A DNA stretch of 7,959 nt. It comes from an uncultured Erysipelotrichaceae bacterium (GTDB lineage Bacteria; Bacillota_I; Bacilli_A; RF39; UBA660). The position numbers and the translations under genes were made by a program. Positions within the stretch are counted from its first letter, which is position 1. Each line of letters begins with the position of its first letter. The notes below the pieces were generated by a model that was given only the letters and a program-made list of their open reading frames with translations, had not been told where the DNA came from and did not search any database. The stretch is from NCBI GenBank assembly GCA_902797105.1, contig CADBRL010000042.1, positions 1 through 7,959 of the forward strand, read 5' to 3'. This document shows positions 1-7,242 of this stretch, one piece after another.

Positions 1-1
1 A

Positions 2-904
2 GTTATGGCCGCATGTAGCAATAAACTAAGAGAATTTACAGAAAGTATTAATAGAAAAGCATTAAATAATGGTAATTATGAAAGTTCCAAAGAGTATTAT
101 AATGATTTTAAGAAATGTGAAGAAATATTTATTACTGATAATGTAAATAAATATGTTATTAATAATGAGACTGAAAAGGATAGTTATTTAGTTAATTTCT
201 TACTTAAATGGTTAGAGGGAAGCAATATATATGAAAAAGACTCTGATATTTATAGTGAATTTGTAAAATTAATTATGAATTATCCAGAAGAAGTATTAAA
301 TGCTTTATTTATAGGTTCTATTACAAGTAAAAAGATGATGAAAAAGATTGTAATGGCTATAAAAGATAAAAAACAAGATGAATTTGTAGAAAAAGTAAAA
401 GTTTTGGATAGAAATGCTAGAATAACATATAAAGAAAAGTATGTAATACTTAAGAATAAATTTATTTTGGCTTTGGAAGATGCTGTTAAGAAAACTCATG
501 ATGATTATGAAGAAATATTTTTTCAAAGTGAAGAAGATGAATGCATTAGAAATTGGTTAAATGGAGTTTCTAATGAAATACAGAATACTTTAGTTAATTG
601 GTGGAATAGAGTATCTTTATATGATATTAATAGTAAAGAATATAATTTGGTTTTAGAATATATTTTAAATAATTATGAAACATTTTTAGAAAGTATGTTT
701 GTAATGTATATTTTAGGTATTAATATAAATTTTGCTATAAATAGTGTGGCAGTTAAGGATAAAGATGTAATAAATCAATTAATCAATAGTTATGTTTTTC
801 AAGGGGTTAATTTAGGTAAAAATTTTATAAATGAAGAAAATATCAATGAGTTTTTAAATATGTTAAATAAAAATATGAAATTAGAAAGAAGGATGGAAAA
901 ATGA
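2..904 (+). CDS. Hypothetical protein, probably 5'-truncated at the window edge
   Basis: I do not recognise this gene. The first ATG is at 5, but the frame is open to the window edge and only four bases precede it, so no ribosome binding site can be judged and the true start may lie upstream. From that ATG the product is 299 residues: acidic and lysine-rich, rich in Asn, Glu, Ile and Tyr, and apparently mostly alpha-helical. No signal peptide, membrane segment or catalytic motif stands out. A Trp pair occurs at residues 199-200. The stop codon overlaps the asnS start (ATGA, 901-904), so it is co-transcribed and probably translationally coupled with asnS. That places it in a translation-related operon but does not tell its function. 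Composition matches the host genes around it, with no sign of transfer. Confidence 0.7.
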   Translation, partial: VMAACSNKLREFTESINRKALNNGNYESSKEYYNDFKKCEEIFITDNVNKYVINNETEKDSYLVNFLLKWLEGSNIYEKDSDIYSEFVKLIMNYPEEVLNALFIGSITSKKMMKKIVMAIKDKKQDEFVEKVKVLDRNARITYKEKYVILKNKFILALEDAVKKTHDDYEEIFFQSEEDECIRNWLNGVSNEIQNTLVNWWNRVSLYDINSKEYNLVLEYILNNYETFLESMFVMYILGININFAINSVAVKDKDVINQLINSYVFQGVNLGKNFINEENINEFLNMLNKNMKLERRMEK

Positions 905-2277
905 CAATAAAAGAATTACAAAAAGAAGAAAGTAAATATACAGATAAAGAAATAGAAATAAGTGGATGGATTAGAAATCATAGACCTCAAAAAGAATTTG
1001 GTTTTATTGATTTTTCTGATGGAACAAGTTTTAAGCATTTACAAGTAGTTTATACTAAAGATTTAAATGATTTTGAAAAGATTGTAAAACTTCATAATGG
1101 TTCAAGTATTAAAGTTATTGGAGATTATGTAAAATCTGAGGGTAGTGGGCAAGCTTATGAATTAAAAGCAAAAACTATAGAACTTTTAGGTGATTGTCCA
1201 GAGGATTATCCTTTACAACCAAAGAAACATAGTATGGAATTTTTGAGAAGTATTGCTTATCTTAGACCAAGAGCTAATACTTTTCAAGCTGTGTTTAGAG
1301 TTAGAAGTGTAGCTGCTTATGCTATTCATAAATATTTTCAAGATAGAAACTATATTTATGTTCATACACCACTTTTAACAACTGCTGATTGTGAAGGATC
1401 TGACCAAATGTTTAAAGTAACAACATTAGATTTTGATAATTTACCTAAAAAAGATGGTAAAGTAGATTTTAGTAGAGATTTATTTAATAAAAAGACATTT
1501 ATTACGGGTTCTGGTCAACTTCATGGGGAAACATTTGCTTTAGCATTTAGTAAAATTTATACTTTTGGTCCAACATTTAGAACTGAAAACTCAAATACTA
1601 AAACGCATGCAAATGAATTCTGGATGATTGAACCTGAAATTGCTTTTGCAGATATAAATGATTTAATGGACCTTGAAGAAGATTTCCTAAAATATATTGT
1701 AAAGTATGTTTTAGAAAACTGTCCAGATGAGATAGAATTCTTTGATAAATTTGTAGAAAATGGCTTAAAAGAAAAACTTGAAAAAGTTATAAATAGTAGC
1801 TTTGTTAGAATTGACCATAAGGATGTAATTGATTTACTTAAAAATAGTGGTGAAAAATGGGAATTTACTCCGGATTATGATGACGATATAGCAAAAGAAC
1901 ATGAAAGATGGCTTACTAATCATTTTAATGGACCTGTATTTGTTAAGAACTGGCCAAAGGATATTAAAGCATATTATATGAAACTTAATCCAGATGGAAA
2001 AACAGTTGCTGGAGTAGATTTGGAAGTTCCAGGTGCTGGTGAGTTAATCGGAGGTTCTCAAAGAGAAGAAAATCTTGATGTGTTACTTGCTCGTATGGAA
2101 GAAATGGGAGCTGATAGAAGCACTATTGAATGGTATTTAAATTTAAGACGCTATGGAGGATGCATTCACTCTGGGTTTGGAATGGGATTTGAAAGACTTA
2201 TTATGTACCTAACAGGTATTGAAAATATTCGTGATGTTATTCCTTATCCAAGAACTCCAGGTTCATGTGAATTTTAG
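901..2277 (+). CDS. asnS: Asparaginyl-tRNA synthetase (AsnRS)
   Basis: Class IIb aminoacyl-tRNA synthetase that charges tRNA(Asn) with asparagine in the cytoplasm using ATP. The 458-residue length is normal for bacterial AsnRS. Residues ~1-105 form the N-terminal OB-fold anticodon-binding domain (EIEISGWIRNHR, then an FGFIDFSDG strand). The catalytic domain follows: motif 1 around 131-160 ending in P157 (HTPLLT), motif 2 with FRTE at 226-229 followed by NSNTKTHANEFWMIEPE, and motif 3 around 425-436 (GFGMGFERLIMY, with R432). ITGSGQLHGE at 201-210 is the AsnRS-type signature and argues against AspRS, as does the C-terminal PYPRTPGSCEF ending. The start at 901 overlaps the previous stop by 4 nt and has a GAAGGATGG-like purine run upstream. 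The next gene follows after 8 nt. Family identity is from remembered conserved motifs and is very secure. Confidence 0.97.
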   Translation: MTIKELQKEESKYTDKEIEISGWIRNHRPQKEFGFIDFSDGTSFKHLQVVYTKDLNDFEKIVKLHNGSSIKVIGDYVKSEGSGQAYELKAKTIELLGDCPEDYPLQPKKHSMEFLRSIAYLRPRANTFQAVFRVRSVAAYAIHKYFQDRNYIYVHTPLLTTADCEGSDQMFKVTTLDFDNLPKKDGKVDFSRDLFNKKTFITGSGQLHGETFALAFSKIYTFGPTFRTENSNTKTHANEFWMIEPEIAFADINDLMDLEEDFLKYIVKYVLENCPDEIEFFDKFVENGLKEKLEKVINSSFVRIDHKDVIDLLKNSGEKWEFTPDYDDDIAKEHERWLTNHFNGPVFVKNWPKDIKAYYMKLNPDGKTVAGVDLEVPGAGELIGGSQREENLDVLLARMEEMGADRSTIEWYLNLRRYGGCIHSGFGMGFERLIMYLTGIENIRDVIPYPRTPGSCEF

Positions 2278-2285
2278 AGGTATTT

Positions 2286-2822
2286 ATGGGAAAAATAATT
2301 GCAATTGTAGGGATGTGCGGTAGTGGTAAATCTATTGCTAGTGGTTATTTAGAAGAAATAGGTTATAAAAAAGTTTATTTTGGTGGAGTTACAATGGAAA
2401 AACTTAAAGAAGAAGGTTTAGAAGTAACTCCGGATAATGAAAAAATGATGAGAGAAAAATTACGTAGTGAACTGGGAATGGGAGCATATGCAATTGTGCT
2501 TCTTCCTAGAATAAAAGAACTTGCTAAAGATAATAATGTTGTTTTAGATGGATTATATTCTTGGGATGAACTTAAGATTTTACAAAATGAATTTGATATG
2601 ACAACTATAGCTATTGTATCAGATAAAAAACTACGTTATCAAAGACTTAGTGAAAGAATTGAAAGACCATTTAACATAGAAGATGCTATTAAAAGAGATA
2701 TATCTGAGATAGAAAATATCGCTAAAGCAGGACCTATTGCTTATGCTGATTATTATATTTTTAATAATGGTACAATAAATGAATTCCATGAAAGATTAGA
2801 AGAAATATTAGAAAATATATAA
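2286..2822 (+). CDS. P-loop nucleotide kinase-like protein (dephospho-CoA kinase / UPF0200-like)
   Basis: A 178-residue P-loop NTPase of the small-molecule kinase fold. Walker A is GMCGSGKS at residues 9-16. A buried strand ending in Asp-Gly (NNVVLDGL, 83-90) sits where these kinases carry a catalytic or metal-contacting acid. Arginines in LRYQRLSERIERP (116-128) look like the lid, and ADYYIFNNGT (154-163) resembles the C-terminal AD-x-x-I-x-N-x-G strand of CoaE. The stretch around 32-70 (YFGG...EGLEVTPDNEKMMREKLRSELGMGA) is close to what I remember of the UPF0200 / adenylate-kinase-like family, so classical CoaE is less likely. The substrate is unknown. The SD AGAGG (2276-2280) overlaps the asnS stop and sits 5 nt before the ATG. 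It lies between asnS and gatC, so it is co-expressed with tRNA charging genes, but a role in that process is not shown. Confidence 0.85.
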   Translation: MGKIIAIVGMCGSGKSIASGYLEEIGYKKVYFGGVTMEKLKEEGLEVTPDNEKMMREKLRSELGMGAYAIVLLPRIKELAKDNNVVLDGLYSWDELKILQNEFDMTTIAIVSDKKLRYQRLSERIERPFNIEDAIKRDISEIENIAKAGPIAYADYYIFNNGTINEFHERLEEILENI

Positions 2823-2838
2823 AGGAGTGAAAACTTTG
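2822..2838 (+). promoter_or_regulatory. Ribosome binding site deciding a TTG start for gatC
   Basis: The strong SD AAGGAG (2822-2827) lies 8 nt before TTG at 2836. An in-frame GTG at 2827 would use the last base of that SD as its first codon base, leaving no room for ribosome binding. TTG at 2836 is therefore the better start, and it gives a protein beginning M-S-K-F like other GatC proteins. Confidence 0.75.
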
Positions 2839-3135
2839 AGTAAATTTACAAAAGAAATGGTAGATATGTATGCTGATAAGTTACTTATTGGTCTTACAGA
2901 TGAAGAAAATAAAATGGTTTTGGATGAATTTGATGTTATTGAAAAATCAATGGAATTAATTGCCAATATTCCTGATATTGAAAAGATTGAACCTCAGACT
3001 CATGCTTTAGATGATTTTGAGTTTGTTTTAAGAGAAGATAAAGTAGAAGAAAGTATTCCTATAGATGAACTTTTACAAAATTGTGATGCTGTAGAGAATA
3101 ATTTCGTAAGTGTACCAAAGGTGGTGGGAGAATGA
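2836..3135 (+). CDS. gatC: Asp/Glu-tRNA(Asn/Gln) amidotransferase subunit C
   Basis: Small non-catalytic subunit that wraps around GatA and GatB and stabilises the GatCAB complex. From the TTG at 2836 the product is 99 residues, usual for GatC. It shows the typical layout: an N-terminal helix with the LTDEEN turn, a central helix ending in ...IANIPDIEKIEP, then the FVLREDKVEESIPIDELLQN segment, which matches the family's LRED-V...S...LL-N signature. A longer form from GTG at 2827 (102 residues) is possible but has no free SD. The gene starts 13 nt after the kinase-like gene and overlaps gatA by 4 nt (ATGA at 3132-3135), so translation is probably coupled. Position directly before gatA and gatB supports the call strongly. 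Confidence 0.93.
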   Translation: MSKFTKEMVDMYADKLLIGLTDEENKMVLDEFDVIEKSMELIANIPDIEKIEPQTHALDDFEFVLREDKVEESIPIDELLQNCDAVENNFVSVPKVVGE

Positions 3136-4589
3136 CAGAACTTGGTATTGTAAAATTACATGAAATGCTTATAAATGGAGAAATTACTAGTAAAGAATTA
3201 ATTGATGAAGCTATTTTAAAATCTAAAAAACTTCAAGAAATATGTAATCCTTTTGTAACTATTTTAGATGATGCTAAAGAAGTAGAAATAACTGATAGCT
3301 TACTTTCTGGTATTCCATATGGAATTAAAGATAATTATTCCACTAAAGGTATTTTGTCAACTGGTTCAAGTAATACTTTAAAAGATTATGTTCCTTTCTT
3401 TGATGCAACTGCAGTTGCTAATTTGAAAAAACATGGTGCAGTTGCTGTAAATAAAACTGTGTTAGATGAATTTGGTATGGGAGGAACTGGAACAACAGGA
3501 CATACTGGGGTTGTAAGAAATCCTTGGGACACAAAAAGAATGTGTGCGGGTTCATCAAGTGGAAGTGCCGCAGCAGTGGCAGCTGGTGTTTATCCATATG
3601 CTTTAGGTAGTGATACTGGGGACTCAATTCGTAAACCTGCAGCTTTTTGTGGTATTGTAGGATATAAACCTACTTATGGTATGATTTCAAGATACGGATT
3701 ATTTCCTTTTGCATCAAGTTTAGATACTTGTGGTGTTTTAACTAGAAGTGTTGAAGATGCTGCTATAGTAGTAGATGCCATGAAAGGAATAGATGAAAAT
3801 GATGAAACAAGCTGGGACTCTAGTAATATAAATTTATATAAAGATTTAAGTAGTGATGTAAAAGGGAAAAAACTTTTTTATATAAAAGAAATATGTAATA
3901 TTGAAAATTATGATAATCCATCAGAAATGTTAAAAAAACATTTAGAAAATTTTAAAGAAACATTAAAAATAGCTGAAAAACTTGGTATGAGCATCGATGA
4001 AGTATCAATTGATAAGACGCTTCTTAATACGATTTTAAGCGTTTATGTTTGTATCTCATGTGCAGAAGCAACAAGTAATATGTCTAATTTAACGGGAATA
4101 TCCTTTGGACCCCGTGGAAATGGTAAAAAAGTAATTGACATGATGAAAGATTATAGAACTAAAGGATTTTCACCTTTAATTAAAAGAAGATTTGTAATTG
4201 GTTCTTATGTATTACAAAAAGAAAATCAAGAAAGATATTTCTTAAATGCTGCTAGAATAAGAAGACTTATAACTAATAAATTTAAAGAATTATTTAAAGA
4301 ATATGATGGGTTAATAATGCCTGTTTCAAGTGGAGTGGCACCGCTTTTGGATAATTCAAATGAAATGGTTGAATCAAATGAAATAACAGTTTTAGAAAAT
4401 CATTTACAAATTGGTAATTTTGGTGGTTTTCCTTCAATTACAATTCCAAATGGTATGATTGATAGTCTTCCGGTTGGTATAAATATTACAAGTAATTGTT
4501 ATGAAGATCAAAAAGTGCTTAATATTGCAAAGGCATTAGAAGATGAAATGGATTATAAAAATATGATAGCAGGTGTTAAATATGAGTAA
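3132..4589 (+). CDS. gatA: Asp/Glu-tRNA(Asn/Gln) amidotransferase subunit A (glutaminase)
   Basis: Amidase-signature hydrolase that releases ammonia from glutamine and passes it to GatB for transamidation of Glu-tRNA(Gln) or Asp-tRNA(Asn). It is 485 residues, the usual length. The Ser-cisSer-Lys triad can be placed as K66 (GIPYGIKDN), S141 (CAGSSSGSAAA) and S165 (GSDTGDSIRKPAAFCG). The spacings of 75 and 24 residues equal those of characterised family members. The residue before the nucleophile is Asp164 where most GatA proteins have Gly (TGGSIR), and the cis-Ser loop reads AGSSSGS in place of GGSSGGS. I believe similar TGDS forms occur in Mollicutes, but that is from memory. Starts at ATG 3132 with a GGGAG SD inside the end of gatC and overlaps gatB by 8 nt. 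Confidence 0.96.
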   Translation: MTELGIVKLHEMLINGEITSKELIDEAILKSKKLQEICNPFVTILDDAKEVEITDSLLSGIPYGIKDNYSTKGILSTGSSNTLKDYVPFFDATAVANLKKHGAVAVNKTVLDEFGMGGTGTTGHTGVVRNPWDTKRMCAGSSSGSAAAVAAGVYPYALGSDTGDSIRKPAAFCGIVGYKPTYGMISRYGLFPFASSLDTCGVLTRSVEDAAIVVDAMKGIDENDETSWDSSNINLYKDLSSDVKGKKLFYIKEICNIENYDNPSEMLKKHLENFKETLKIAEKLGMSIDEVSIDKTLLNTILSVYVCISCAEATSNMSNLTGISFGPRGNGKKVIDMMKDYRTKGFSPLIKRRFVIGSYVLQKENQERYFLNAARIRRLITNKFKELFKEYDGLIMPVSSGVAPLLDNSNEMVESNEITVLENHLQIGNFGGFPSITIPNGMIDSLPVGINITSNCYEDQKVLNIAKALEDEMDYKNMIAGVKYE

Positions 4590-6012
4590 ATATAAAGCAG
4601 TAATTGGGCTTGAAATGCATTGTGAAATGAAAAGTAATACTAAAGTGTTTTCAAGTGCTAGAAATGAATTTAGTGAACTTGCTAATATTAATGTTAGACC
4701 GGTTGATATGGCTTTTCCAGGTACACTTCCTGTTTTAAATAAAGAATGTGTTAGAAAAGCTATACTTGCATCACTTATTCTAGGTTGTGAATTACCTGAA
4801 TATATGTATTTTGACCGTAAAAATTATTATTATCCAGATTTACCTAAAGGATATCAAATTACCCAAATGCATGATCCCGTTGGTATAAATGGTAGTATTA
4901 CAATTGATTGTGAAGGCAAAGAAAAAATAATTAAAATTCATGATATTCATTTAGAAGAAGATGCTGCATCTATGGACCATTTTAGTGATGTATCCTTAAT
5001 TAATTATAATAGAGCGGGTGTTCCTCTTTTGGAACTTGTTACGGAACCATGTTTATCGAGTGCTGAAGAAGCTGTTGCTTTTCTTGAAGAAATGCGTAAA
5101 ATTTATCAATATGCAGATATTTCGGAAGCAGATACTAAAAAGGGTCAAATAAGATGCGATGTAAATGTATCTATTATGGATGAAGGAAGCACAGAATTAG
5201 GTACTAAAGTTGAAGTTAAGAATGTAAATTCTTTTGGAAATGTTTTTGATACCATTAATTATGAAATTGAAAGACAAAGTAAATTAAAAGATGAAGGTAG
5301 ATATGATGAAGTAGTTCAAGAAACAAGAAGATTTGATGAAGAAACGGGTACAACAATAAGAATGCGTACTAAAGCAGATGCTATAGATTATAAGTATTTT
5401 GTGGAACCTAATATTCCTAAGTATAAAATTGATAAAACTTGGGTTGAAGAAATAAGAAAAAGTATTCCTGAACTTCCTAGAGAAAGAAAATTAAAATATA
5501 TTAATGAGTATGGTCTTAGTGAATATGATGCAAATATTATAATAAAAACAAAGGATTATGCTGATTATTATGAAGAATGTATATCTTTAGGAATAGATAA
5601 AAAACAAGCTGCTAATTATTTAATAGTTAATATAATAGCTTATTTAAATAAAGAAGCTATAAGTTTAAAAGATTTTTATTTAAAACCTATTTATTTAAAA
5701 CAAATTTTAGATGAACTTGAAAAGGGGACTATTTCTTCAAAACAAGCTAAGGAAATATTTAATAAATCTTTAGAAGAACAAAAAGAACCTAAAGTATTTA
5801 TAAGTAAAGATAATAATCAAATAAGTGATATTAATACTTTAAATAATATTATAGATAATATTATAAGTAATAATATTAATCAAGTAAATGCTTATAAATC
5901 AGGTAAAACTAATTTATTTGATTACTTCGTAGGTCAAGTTATGAAAGAAACAAAAGGTAAAGCAAATCCTACGATTACAAAAGAAATATTAAAAGATAAG
6001 CTAGATAATTAA
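4582..6012 (+). CDS. gatB: Asp/Glu-tRNA(Asn/Gln) amidotransferase subunit B
   Basis: tRNA-binding kinase/transamidase subunit of GatCAB: it phosphorylates the mischarged Glu or Asp and amidates it with ammonia from GatA. I take ATG at 4582 as start (476 residues), since it begins MSKYKAVIGLEMH, matching the family's N-terminus, with AGGTG (4571-4575) 6 nt upstream. A GTG at 4573 would add three residues and overlaps that SD. Family motifs in order: VIGLEMHCEMK (7-17), FPGTLPVLN (45-53), FDRKNYYYPDLPKGYQI (77-93), HLEEDAASMDH (123-133), NRAGVPLLELVTEP (143-156), RCDVNVSI (191-198), EVKNVNSF (211-218) and QETRRFDEETGTT (246-258). The YqeY-like helical tail ends with YFVGQVMKETKGKANP (448-463). 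The tail (about 405-440) is unusually Asn/Ile-rich. Last gene before a terminator. Confidence 0.96.
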   Translation: MSKYKAVIGLEMHCEMKSNTKVFSSARNEFSELANINVRPVDMAFPGTLPVLNKECVRKAILASLILGCELPEYMYFDRKNYYYPDLPKGYQITQMHDPVGINGSITIDCEGKEKIIKIHDIHLEEDAASMDHFSDVSLINYNRAGVPLLELVTEPCLSSAEEAVAFLEEMRKIYQYADISEADTKKGQIRCDVNVSIMDEGSTELGTKVEVKNVNSFGNVFDTINYEIERQSKLKDEGRYDEVVQETRRFDEETGTTIRMRTKADAIDYKYFVEPNIPKYKIDKTWVEEIRKSIPELPRERKLKYINEYGLSEYDANIIIKTKDYADYYEECISLGIDKKQAANYLIVNIIAYLNKEAISLKDFYLKPIYLKQILDELEKGTISSKQAKEIFNKSLEEQKEPKVFISKDNNQISDINTLNNIIDNIISNNINQVNAYKSGKTNLFDYFVGQVMKETKGKANPTITKEILKDKLDN

Positions 6013-6028
6013 CACTAGCTTGTTTTTT
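5998..6028 (+). terminator. Rho-independent terminator of the asnS-gatCAB operon
   Basis: Perfect 7-bp stem AAGCTAG (5998-6004) with CTAGCTT (6015-6021), a 10-nt loop, then G and six T (6023-6028). The left arm lies inside the last gatB codons and the stop codon is in the loop. The following 30 bases are also T-rich. Confidence 0.8.
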
Positions 6029-6060
6029 ATATTCGTTTTTATATTTACATATTACTTTTT

Positions 6061-6089
6061 TTGTAGTAAAATATATTTGAGAATAAAAT
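6061..6089 (+). promoter_or_regulatory. Probable sigma-A promoter of the lectin-like surface protein gene
   Basis: TTGTAG (6061-6066) and TAAAAT (6084-6089) are separated by exactly 17 nt, 21 nt before the ATG at 6111. The SD AAGGATGG (6097-6104) lies 6 nt before the ATG. In such AT-rich DNA chance matches are common, so the call rests on spacing and on the position just after a terminator. Confidence 0.5.
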
Positions 6090-6110
6090 ATATGCAAAGG
6101 ATGGTTATAT

Positions 6111-7229
6111 ATGAAGAAACATATTAAATTATTAGTAGTACTAGGTATTATATTAGTGGGAAGTTTTAGTTTTTATTTATTTAAAGGTTCTAAAAAGGAT
6201 ACTTTAGTTTATGAAAGTAATAAAGTAAAAACAACTTCAAGTGGTATAGCAATGATGCTTGAAACAAGTGCAGGTTCAGGTAATTACGAAATGACTACAA
6301 GAAGTGAATGGCCAACAGAAGGTTATGTATTTAATGCAAATTTATCTAAATGTGAAAATGGTGGAGAACTTAGTTGGGATGATACTAATAAGAAAGTCTT
6401 AATGAGTGGAAATGTATCAGATAAGTGTTATGTTTATTTTGATGTAATACAAGTTTTATTAGCAGATTACATAAAATCATTATACACAGGTACACAAGGA
6501 GAAAATAGTATTTATTACCATGATGCAAGCTTAACAAATGGAGCAGGAGATAATTCATATAGATTTGCAGGAGCAAGCGATCAAGTAAATAACTATGTAT
6601 GTTTTGGAAGTACACAAAGCCCATGTCCAGCTGATAATCTATATAGAATAATTGGAGTATTTGGAGATCAAGTAAAACTAATCAAATCAACATCTGTAGG
6701 AGATAAAAAATGGAATAGTACTAATGATAATACATGGTCAACATCAAGTCTAAATACATATTTAAATAATGAATTTATAAATACATTTGATGAAACAACA
6801 AAAGGCATGATAGCAGATACAACATGGAAAGTTGGAGGATTTAATAATAGTAAACAACCAGCAAAAACAGTATATCAAAATGAAATTAAATCATCACCAA
6901 GTGTAAATAAGAAAATAGGCTTAATGTATGCAAGTGACTATGGATTTGCAGCAGCCCAAAGTGCATGGACAGCAAATTTAGACACTTATAGTGGCGAAGC
7001 CATTAAAAATGTTAATTGGCTGTATATGGGACTTTATGATTATGTATGGACAATTTCCCGTGTTGCGGGCAGTTCGTTCGTTGCGTTCGCTGTGTTCAGC
7101 AGTGGTAGCGTGGGCGGCAACGGTGTTAACGACATTGCGTATGCGGTGCGGCCGTCCTTCAATCTTTTGTCTTCCATAACCTATGTATCGGGGAGTGGCA
7201 GTGCCAACGACCCGATCGTAATAAAATAG
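6111..7229 (+). CDS. Membrane-anchored C-type-lectin-like protein, likely DGR variable target
   Basis: 372 residues, no enzyme motif. Residues 6-24 form a single hydrophobic segment after MKKHIK without a lipobox Cys, so a signal anchor with the rest outside the cell is likely. Residues ~43-111 form a small domain (ends in VSDKCYVYFD) with C81 and C106, perhaps a disulfide pair. Residues ~118-310 begin the main domain: NYVCFGSTQSPC (161-172), NLYRIIGVFGDQVKLIKS (176-193), STSSLNTYLN (210-219), KIGLMYASDYGFAAA (268-282) and NWLYMGLYDYVW. Residues 313-372 carry WTIS, AVRPSF (345-350) and the end GSGSANDPIVIK. I recognise this as a family of long lectin/FGE-fold-like proteins common in gut Firmicutes, related to DUF6273-type domains and DGR targets; this is from memory. 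Codon use shifts twice: T-ending host codons to ~6450, A-ending codons to ~7050, then GC-rich codons. A ligand-binding surface role is inferred. Confidence 0.85.
   Translation: MKKHIKLLVVLGIILVGSFSFYLFKGSKKDTLVYESNKVKTTSSGIAMMLETSAGSGNYEMTTRSEWPTEGYVFNANLSKCENGGELSWDDTNKKVLMSGNVSDKCYVYFDVIQVLLADYIKSLYTGTQGENSIYYHDASLTNGAGDNSYRFAGASDQVNNYVCFGSTQSPCPADNLYRIIGVFGDQVKLIKSTSVGDKKWNSTNDNTWSTSSLNTYLNNEFINTFDETTKGMIADTTWKVGGFNNSKQPAKTVYQNEIKSSPSVNKKIGLMYASDYGFAAAQSAWTANLDTYSGEAIKNVNWLYMGLYDYVWTISRVAGSSFVAFAVFSSGSVGGNGVNDIAYAVRPSFNLLSSITYVSGSGSANDPIVIK
7054..7226 (+). other. Candidate DGR variable region (VR) at the 3' end of the lectin-like gene
   Basis: GC is about 53% over 7051-7229 against about 33% over 6841-7020. 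In 7054-7118 only 4 of 65 coding-strand bases are A, in a genome where A is otherwise the commonest base. Many codons there have the NNC/NNT form expected if AAC or AAT template codons were randomised at both adenines: F323, V324, F326, A327, F329, G335, G336 and G338, with N337 and N340 unchanged. The less depleted part (about 7119-7226) includes AVRPSF and the C-terminal strand and would be the constant, homology-providing end. DGRs change template adenines by an error-prone reverse transcriptase and write them into the C-terminal lectin fold of a target. No template repeat or reverse transcriptase is visible here, so this is an inference from composition, codon pattern and protein family. 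Confidence 0.6.
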
Positions 7230-7242
7230 TACTTTAGGCCAA

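Noticed and set aside
305..526. Antisense open frame rich in Phe, Ile and Tyr
   Set aside because: Reverse reading of Lys/Glu/Asn codons in the first gene; hydrophobic by composition only.
3418..3627. Antisense open frame inside gatA
   Set aside because: Overlaps the most conserved catalytic part of gatA and shows no protein-like pattern.
5838..5880. AT-rich repeats (AATATTATAGATAATATTATAAG) resembling an origin or repeat array
   Set aside because: They lie in frame inside the gatB tail and encode an Asn/Ile-rich linker; no DnaA boxes or regular repeat unit were seen.
6111..6185. Type IV pilin-like leader on the lectin-like protein
   Set aside because: The N-terminus has a single hydrophobic stretch but lacks the prepilin cleavage motif with Glu at +5, so a plain signal anchor fits better.
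6385..6624. Antisense open frame inside the lectin-like gene
   Set aside because: Overlaps a well-supported gene and has no recognisable features.
6991..7179. 62-codon frame inside the lectin-like gene, shifted relative to it
   Set aside because: The main frame runs on to a family-typical C-terminus (AVRPSF and PIVIK), so this is a shadow, not evidence of a frameshift.
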